From NCBI GenBank assembly GCA_944989445.1, contig CALYLW010000017.1:2118001-2182000 (forward strand): DNA of 64,000 nt, written 5' to 3'. The DNA comes from Ampullaceana balthica. Lineage: Eukaryota; Mollusca; Gastropoda; Lymnaeidae. The notes beneath the pieces were generated by a model that saw nothing but the letters and a program-made list of their open reading frames with translations, did not search any database and was not told the DNA's origin. The position numbers and the translations under genes were made by a program. Positions 56,765 to 64,000 of this stretch are shown one piece after another (position 1 is the first letter of the stretch; each line of letters begins with the position of its first letter).

Positions 56765-57140
56765 ATCTGCAGTAGCCAGTTAACCTGAAGTAGTCAGTAA
56801 AGTAAACCGACAGTAGCCCGTAAACCTGCAGTAGCTCTTAAACCTTCAGTAGCCCGTAAACCTGCAGTAGCTCTTAAACCTGCAGTAGCCATTAGACCTG
56901 CAGTAGCTATTAGAACTGCAGTAGCCCATAAACCTGCAGTAGCTAGTAGACCTGCAGTAGCTAGTAGACCTGCAGTAGCCCATAAACCTGCAGTAGCCAG
57001 TGGACCTGCAGTAGCCCATAACCTTGCAGTAGCCCGTAAACCTGCAGTAGCCCGTAAACCTGCAGTAGCCAGTAGACCTGCAGTAGCCCATAACCTTGCA
57101 GTAGCCCGTAAACCTGCAGTAGCTAGTTGACCTGCATGAT
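56765..57140. repeat. Minisatellite, 18-bp unit, about 20 copies
   Basis: CCTGCAGTAGCCCGTAAA with variants (AGTAGA, CATAAA, TCTTAAA). The unit is a multiple of 3, so minus-strand frames of 119 and 81 codons stay open; they are not genes. Confidence 0.93.
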
Positions 57141-57194
57141 CGCTAAATATCATTATTGTGACGACAACAATATCAATAACAAAACAAATAATAA

Positions 57195-57690
57195 GAAAAA
57201 CCCGTAAAAAACCAAGTTTTTGACTATAAATCCTTTATGTACGAGAAGTAACTAAAAGAATGTTCATTATAATACGCAGCGCCAGACCATCCAGAAATAC
57301 AAAATTGAAGTTGTGTCGTAAAACGTGTTTAATATAATACGCACCGATCAGGAATATGTTTATAAAAAGAGCTGTCAATAAAATACGCACCTTATTGCGC
57401 GACAGAAAGGTTGTTCAATATAATACGCACCGCGACGCTCTATCTCAAAAAATAGCATGATACATAGGAATAAAAAAAATAATCTAAAAAATCAATAATT
57501 TAATTACGGTACATGCGATCGATCTGAAATTTTGATACATTGTTTTTATCATCGGTACGAAACTGCCTGCAAAATTTCAGCTTGCTATCTTGCGAGCAAG
57601 TGGGTTAAAAATCGATCAAAAGTTTTGGCGACAAGCAAGCAAGCAAGCAAGGTCCGCCGCAGACACCACGAGTTAATATAAAAGATTTAA
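57195..57690 (-). repeat. Dispersed repeat, family A, copy 3
   Basis: Same block order as 27695-28197: AACCCGTAAAAAACCAAG, TTCATTATAATACGCAGCGC, three AATATAATACGCACC-type units, ACGGTACATGCGATCGATCT, AAGCAAGCAAGCAAG and GAGTTAATATAAAAGATTT. Confidence 0.78.
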
Positions 57691-60607
57691 AAACACACCG
57701 TAATTTGAAGTCAATGTTTTTGTAATGCTGCAGGTCACACGAGCTAACAAAATGTAAAATTCTCTATACCTTAGCCTTATGTCGCCCGGAGGGAACATCT
57801 TTAATCCCGGCAATTTTAAACCCGTGGTGTCATGTCATGCGTTATTTGGTGCAGATATTACCACAATATTTTCGCTTCGAGTGAATATTTATGAATGAAT
57901 TGAAAATTTGGATCAATTTTTTTTTAAATTTTTTAAACATAAATAAATACATACATTTCATACTTTTAAGAAATCAAAAATTGAAAGAAGTGTCAGATTA
58001 TATCTGTGACGTTTGATGACACATTATACGTCTACTCCCTCTCCCTTTCCCCGCTTAAAAATAAAAGCTGAAAAAAACATGTTGAGGTGGTTGCGTGACG
58101 TTTGAGGACCTCTGTAAGTCTGGCGCCCCATCAAAGGTTTAAAACTGGCCAAGATCCCCCCCCCCGGCATCTCAGTGACAAGCTGAGCCTCATTATATGC
58201 GCGGAGCGCCCGACTTGGAGGCGTAGTTAGGAAAGCTCCACGGTTTTGAGAGCAGTTGACTGAACCCAATTGGAATAGGTCTCCTGGGTGGATTAGCGTC
58301 TCAGTGGAGAGAGGTTTAGTTCCTCGTGCGAGCGTGTGCAAACTCTCCGGTCATCCATTGACATCGGGACTAATGTTCCGGTAATGGTTTCCCCAGTACT
58401 TGCCATTAGTCCCACCCCCACCCCCCTCCGCAGATTACATACTTAAGATAAGAGGATGGAAAAAACAAGAGCGCAGCAGTCGTTTCCCAGCGTCTTCCTG
58501 TGTTTTTAGGAGCTTTAATTAAAAGTTGCACGCGTGGGGCCGGAGAAAATACAGGAAAAGAAAACTTTTAAATGGATGACGAAATGTACACGAGTGACAA
58601 CCGGGTTTTTGTTGTTGTGCCGCCCCTTACCACCCCCCCCTCCTCCCATCCTTCACCAGCACAACCCAAGCCATAAAATAAAAAAGCCGCACCACAGATG
58701 TTGGCGTTCCGGATGTAGGTGTCTTGGATATAATGCTGTCTGCGGGGCCAAACTTGTCGTACTAAGTAGAAACCTTACGTCACGGGCATCAAGGCAAATC
58801 GAAATCACAACAATGTTAATTGTTATTTGACAGGGATCGGGGCATATGAGTCTCCAAGCGTAGAATGGGGCAATTTTTGTTTCTTTAATACAGAGGGGCA
58901 GCGCTTTTGTTCACTCTCAATGTTTTCTTATTTTCCAGAATGAGGCGGCATTAACCCGCACCGCCCCCCCCCCGGGCCAAGCCTATTTTTCAGTGAGACA
59001 CATAAGCCTGCAACGCCACTGCATCGAGATGACAACCCGTCCCCCTCTGATATCGTTTTTTTTTCTTTCTCAACCACCTTCTCAAAATATTCCCCGTGAC
59101 AACGAGTCTCAATAGAGGGGATCCCTTCAAGGAGAATCTCGTTCGGCCCTAATCTGGCTGAATAAACCACCTGGAAAAATCGTTGCACGTCGAGTAATTG
59201 ATGTTAAATTAAACTCCAAGAAAAACAAACAAAGGCACAGAATGTAATTTTGAAAAGACACTAAAAAAAAATTAAAAATAAACTCAACACACACAAAAAA
59301 AAGGGAGAATCCAGGACTTAAGAGATCTGGTCAACACGGAGAGCGGAAGAGAGCCGAGCGTTGAAGACAACAATGGGAACAAAACGCCGGGGGTGGTGAA
59401 TATGAAGAGAGGAGAAGTGGCCATGGACGGTTACAGAGGGGGTGAGGCGAGTGGAAGGAGTGAAGCAAATGGAAAACAACAACAACAAAATAGAAAATAA
59501 AAATGAAATAATGACAAAATACATCAAAAACTTCTCAAAGCCAGTCTCACATTAGTCATCAAGTCTATGCTCCTCAAAGAGATCATAAATAAAGGGACGC
59601 ACGGGCGGAGTGGTATAAGTGACGTCACGGCGGCCAACAAAGGGCGACAATGATCAGTAAACATACAACTGAATTCCCTCGGATCTGAGAACTGACTTGA
59701 TAGATTTCTTGCATGAACCACCACTGTCGACTACGATGCCACACGGCACCTGGAGGAAGCCACAAACGTAGCTGCTTGCTATTTTACGAATGCGCCGCAT
59801 TGTTCGCTCGTCTGAGAGCTGTCCTGGTCATGCAATGCTTTCAGAAAGTTTCAGGTTTTTATGGAACAAGGCTTAGAAGCTAGGGATATCTTAAGATACG
59901 AATGCTTCCAAAAGCCGCCCACTCGCCTCTTGATACACCACCCTCTCGTTAGTCTTTTATTTCTATCCTCTACCGCTCCTCTGTCTCTTCAATCTCCGCA
60001 TCACCCCCATCTCTCTCTCTCTCCTCTCTCTCATTCTCTTCTTTTCCACTCCCCTTTATCTCCTCTCATCTCCCTCTCCTCTTTTTATGAACAGGGTTTC
60101 CCAGCAAGTATTTCTTTTAACCCACCCCTCAATAAGTAAATCCTGCTACATTTTACATTTGCACACGCCTGTATAATTAGACATTACACCTACAACGTAG
60201 CCACGGTAAGGTGGTTGACCAATGTGTTGACCAGCGGCAGTTAATCTAGTGGCATAGATTGTCAACGAGGAAGTGCTCGCATGGTGGCTCGGTGCATCGG
60301 TCAAGTCTTACTTGGTCTCAGGGTGTATCGACCACCAACCGCACTACAACATGTGCATTCGACACACACACACACCAACTACCACATACCTCGGAGCTAG
60401 CAGCTCTAGGCTGCAGTACTAACAATGCGGCGACAAGCAAGGGTGTCAAACAATTAATGGAAACCACCGCAAACACAACAAAACGTTTACTGAAATGACA
60501 CGTTCGCTTGATTGTAGCATCATTGTTACATGAGTGTGTTTAAGGGAAGGGGGGCGCAGGTTGACGAAACTAACACACTGCTTCATAACACCCCGAGCAG
60601 AAAAAGC
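57691..60607. other. Non-coding stretch
   Basis: C-runs, (CT)n tracts (60010-60085) and short frames only. A GC-richer patch at 58930-59190 and 59320-59760 has no family signature. No tRNA or gene is recognised. Confidence 0.35.
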
Positions 60608-61165
60608 GCTAAAGTCATCTTGGACAACTGTCTCAATCTTACTTCGAGCTACATTAGGGCTAAACTCATCTTGGACAACTGTCTCAATCTTACTTCGAGC
60701 TACATTAGGGCTAAACTCATCTTGGACAACTGTATCAATCTTACTTCGAGCTACATTAGGGCTAAACTCATCTTGGACAACTGTCTCAATCTTACTTCGA
60801 GCTACATTAGCGCTAAACTCATCTTGGACAACTGTCTCAATCTTACTTCGAGCTACAATAGCGCTAAACTCATCTTGGACAACTGTCTCAATCTTACTTC
60901 GAGCTTCATTAGGGCTAAAATCATCTTGGACAACTGTCTCAATCTTACTTCGAGCTACATTAGAGCTAAACTCATCTTGGACAACTGTCTCAATCTTACT
61001 TCGAGCTACATTAGGGCTAAAATCATCTTAGACGACTGTCTCAATCTTACTTTGAGCTGATCTTACTCTAAGCTGAACTAACGCTAAACTCATCTTGGAG
61101 GACAACTGCTTCAAACTTACTTTGAGCAGAACTAGCGCTAAACTCATCTTGGACAACTTTCTCAA
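60608..61165. repeat. Minisatellite, 51-bp unit, about 10 copies, open in two frames
   Basis: The unit has CTAAACTCATCTTGGACAAC, TGTCTCAATCTTACTTCGAG and CTACATTAGGG. 51 is a multiple of 3, so plus frames of 176 and 165 codons remain open with a 17-residue repeat (LDNCLNLTSSYI). Divergent units from about 61030 end the pattern. Confidence 0.93.
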
Positions 61166-62140
61166 CCACAAAATGGGCTGTCGCTTAATTAGTCCTGTCA
61201 CTTATTGGATGGCCTTTAAGAAGTGCAACCCCCCCCCCTTTTTTTTCTCTCCCAGATAGCTTCAAGCAGTCCTATCTGTTGCAACTATTGGTTAACTAAG
61301 TGGAGCGCTTCCTAATAAAGAGTAGGGTGAGTTTGTTGGAAAGGGCGAGAGAAAGAAAGAGAGCGGGAGAAAGGGAAGAAAGAACGCGAGATAGACTGGG
61401 ACTGTGTCTGACAAGTGGGTGTAGAAGTTAGCCAGCGGGCTTGTAGACTACTTACTAGTTAAAATGACGTTTGAATTACAAGCGCTTCTGTGTTAGCATT
61501 CCAGACACTGGTCCCTCAACCCCCCCCCTTACCCGCCAGCCAGTGCAAAGTGAAGGAAAATTGACTGGAGAAAACCCGTCGCTAAAAACGGGATCAATAA
61601 AAATCATAACCCTTTAGAGGTTGACGAGATCATACGATTTGATTACACTCAGCGGGCGCTGGACTTTGAATGGCCCCCAAGTGTTTCCAAGTGTTTCGGT
61701 GGCTTGAAAGGCCAGACCAAATTATCCATCATAACGACGTGACCCGACCGACCATTCCCTCGGACCCCGGCGGCGCTAAGGACGTGCAAGACACATTTGA
61801 GTACTCTGTCAGTTTTAACACCCGGCTGGACAAAGTCGACTTGATAGAACCAGTTTTAATGTGATGGTCATAAACGACGATGAGGAGGATTGCCGGCCAC
61901 AGGAACAGTGTAACCTGCTCATACCTTAATTACAACAACAAATTTAAAAAAATATGTTTTAAAAAGTTTCTTGGAGAAAAAAATCGAGCTAAATGAGAAT
62001 TATTTTTTTTTACAATTTCGTTCAATTCATTAGGACAGTAAATACCTCGCAGGACACGGGTATCATATGTTAACAGAGTAAACAAATATAGAGGAAATTG
62101 ATTGTGTTTCAATTCACACACTTATAAAAAAAAACTATGA
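61166..62140. other. Non-coding stretch
   Basis: A purine-rich AGAAAG tract lies at about 61340-61395. No gene is recognised. Confidence 0.4.
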
Positions 62141-62440
62141 ATTAAACAACCCTGTATATGAGACATAACAAAAAGTATTTATTATGTTCAAACGCGACAA
62201 ACTTTTTACAGACTGAAACCAACTGATCTATCTACCCTTGCAGTAAAAAAAAGGTGTGGTCACGGGTGGCTGGACTTAACTCAGCGTGACACGTGAATTA
62301 AACAAAACAGGCCGCTCATATAGTTATTTAGAGATAAACTAAAAATGCATTAATTTAATTACGGTACATTCGAACGATCTGAAATTTTGATACGATGCAT
62401 TGTTAGGTGACACGAGTCTACGTGAAAAAATTCAGCTCGA
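62141..62440 (+). repeat. Dispersed repeat, family B, isolated copy
   Basis: Shows ATGAGACATAAC, TGTTCAAACGCGACAAAC, ACAGACTGAAACCAACTGAT, AGATAAACTAAAAATGCATT, AATTACGGTACATTCGAACG and ACACGAGTCTACGTG in the family order. Confidence 0.7.
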
Positions 62441-63139
62441 TAAAAAAAACTCTCTTTGAGTCATGCATTTAAACCATTTTGAATTATCTCCCCGCTGTTG
62501 GAAAGGAGTAACTTTCCTTTGAACGAAAGCATTTTTTTTTAAATTTTAAATATACTATTAGTTCATACCCTTAAGAATTTCAGTGTTAATCCGTACATAA
62601 TAATTAGTAAATATATATAAATATATGAAATCTTCAAGCATTTTCAAATATACAATGTGAGAAAAAATACGCTAGAAAGGCGAAAAGGGTGTGTGTTTTT
62701 TTTTGTGTTTTTTTTTGTAATTAATTTTTAAAACTGTGAATTATAACATTATTTTTTAACTATTTAGAATAATTTTTAATTAAAATAATTACTTTTAAAC
62801 TTTAGTTTGATACCATATTTGCTCTGTCACATTTTCGCATATATATTTAATTGTGGTAGCACACACTTAATAACATTATTAAATAGATTGATGCTTGTTT
62901 GGATCTGACATTAAATAAACGTACATAAATTTTAAAAATATACTTAAGGGTTACTGAACATTTAAATTTTTTTTACAAATAGTGATCGCAACTGCAAAAA
63001 TCCGAACCTAGTTTCGAGTGATGGTGCGTATCACATCACTACGATTCTGACCGTGATTTACTACACTAAAAATATAATCTGTTGAATTGACTACGTAAAA
63101 TATATACTTTCTTTTCCTTTAAAGCATATGTCAGGTTGA
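62441..63139. other. Very AT-rich non-coding stretch
   Basis: Runs of T and A, no gene, no clear repeat. Confidence 0.45.
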
Positions 63140-63737
63140 CTGTCATTTACTTTACAGGGTCTTACCATTTTTCACGTAACCTGTCAGGTCGACTAAGTCA
63201 TTTACTTGACATGGTCTTACCATTTTTACGTAACCTGTCAGGTCGACTAAGTCATTTACTTGACATGGTCTTACCATTTTTACGTAACCTGTCAGGTCGA
63301 CTAAGTCATTTACTTGACAGGGTCTTACCATTGTTTACGTAACCTGTCAGGTCGACTAAGACATTTACTTGACAGGGTCTTACCATTGTTTACGTAACCT
63401 GTCAGGTCGACTAAGTCATTTACACTACAGGGTCTTACCATTGTTTACGTAACCTGTCAGGTCGACTAAGTCATTTACACTACAGGGTCTTACCATTGTT
63501 TACGTAACCTGTCAGGTCGACTAAGTCATTTACACTACAGGGTCTTACCATTGTTTACGTAATCTGTCAGGTCGACTAAGTCATTTACACTACAGGGTCT
63601 TACCATTGTTTACGTAACCTGTCAGGTCGACTAAGTCATTTACACTACAGGGTCTTACCATTGTTTACGTAATCTGTCAGGTCGACTAAGTCATTTACAC
63701 TACAGGGTCTTACCATTGTTTACGTAACCTGTCAGGT
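63140..63737. repeat. Minisatellite, about 55-bp unit, 10-11 copies
   Basis: The unit has ACGTAACCTGTCAGGTCGAC, TAAGTCATTTAC and TACAGGGTCTTACCATTGTT. Early units carry TTGACATGG, later ones CACTACAGG, so the array homogenised in two blocks. Confidence 0.93.
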
Positions 63738-64000
63738 TGTTACAGTTTGCGACCACTTTGACGTCACCATTCGTCCCTCACCACCCTCCCCATAACAAAA
63801 AAAAATGTTTTTAAAAAAATGTAAAACAATAACAAGTAAGTCTTACTGGTGCACTCAAGGCAATGAACCATTAATAAAAATAATGTCATGGCCAGATCCT
63901 TTGTTTAATTGAACAATCGCAATTTCGGTTTTTGCATTGTGAACTAACGATTACGCAACAATCGGCTAGATTTTTTTTAAAACTTCATTAATGTAACGTT
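63738..64000. other. Non-coding stretch at the window edge
   Basis: No gene or clear repeat is visible. Confidence 0.4.

Noticed and set aside
56794..57153. 119-codon minus-strand Ala/Thr/Leu-rich frame
   Set aside because: Artefact of an 18-bp tandem repeat.

Overview
This is animal nuclear DNA: AT-rich, mostly non-coding, crowded with transposons and minisatellites, and carrying GT-AG introns. The one host gene I can identify is CPSF2 (the 100-kDa cleavage and polyadenylation subunit), on the minus strand. Three consecutive exons (24519-24686, 12456-12562, 9112-9220) join in frame; the 5' exons and the 3' end are not found in the window. The gene, the Gmr1-like retroelement, the ZMYM1-like and Buster-like hAT elements and the heavy minisatellite load suggest an invertebrate, most likely a mollusc (perhaps a gastropod). 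That is an inference; nothing here fixes the species.

Layout: 419-2655 holds two Harbinger-like MITEs of one family, one inside the other. 2763-5025 has two LINE 3' ends, a short-unit array and a fold-back element. 5230-7719 is a hAT element with a broken GTF2IRD2-like transposase. 8393-24686 is the CPSF2 interval; its 3.2-kb and 12-kb introns contain Tigger-like and hAT elements and seven minisatellites. 24687-33300 holds more dispersed repeats and a 70-bp-unit array of about 2 kb. 33301-46261 is a full-length LTR retrotransposon with a 1497-codon open gag-pol frame. Its 3' LTR is split by a 6.5-kb hAT element, which contains a 3.1-kb hAT element, which contains a Harbinger-like MITE. 46262-64000 has minisatellites and dispersed repeats and no gene that I recognise.

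Three points matter most. (1) The retrotransposon has its integrase upstream of reverse transcriptase, the Gmr1-type order, unusual for Ty3/gypsy elements. (2) A 47-bp minisatellite starting at the splice donor of a CPSF2 exon seems to be a tandem amplification of the exon end, the donor site and the intron start, giving a row of decoy donors. (3) The two LTRs look identical, yet the hAT element inside the 3' LTR carries old, broken passengers, so it probably jumped recently as a pre-assembled composite. I found no bacterial-style operon, CRISPR array, complete tRNA or rRNA gene. All alignments and repeat counts were done by eye.
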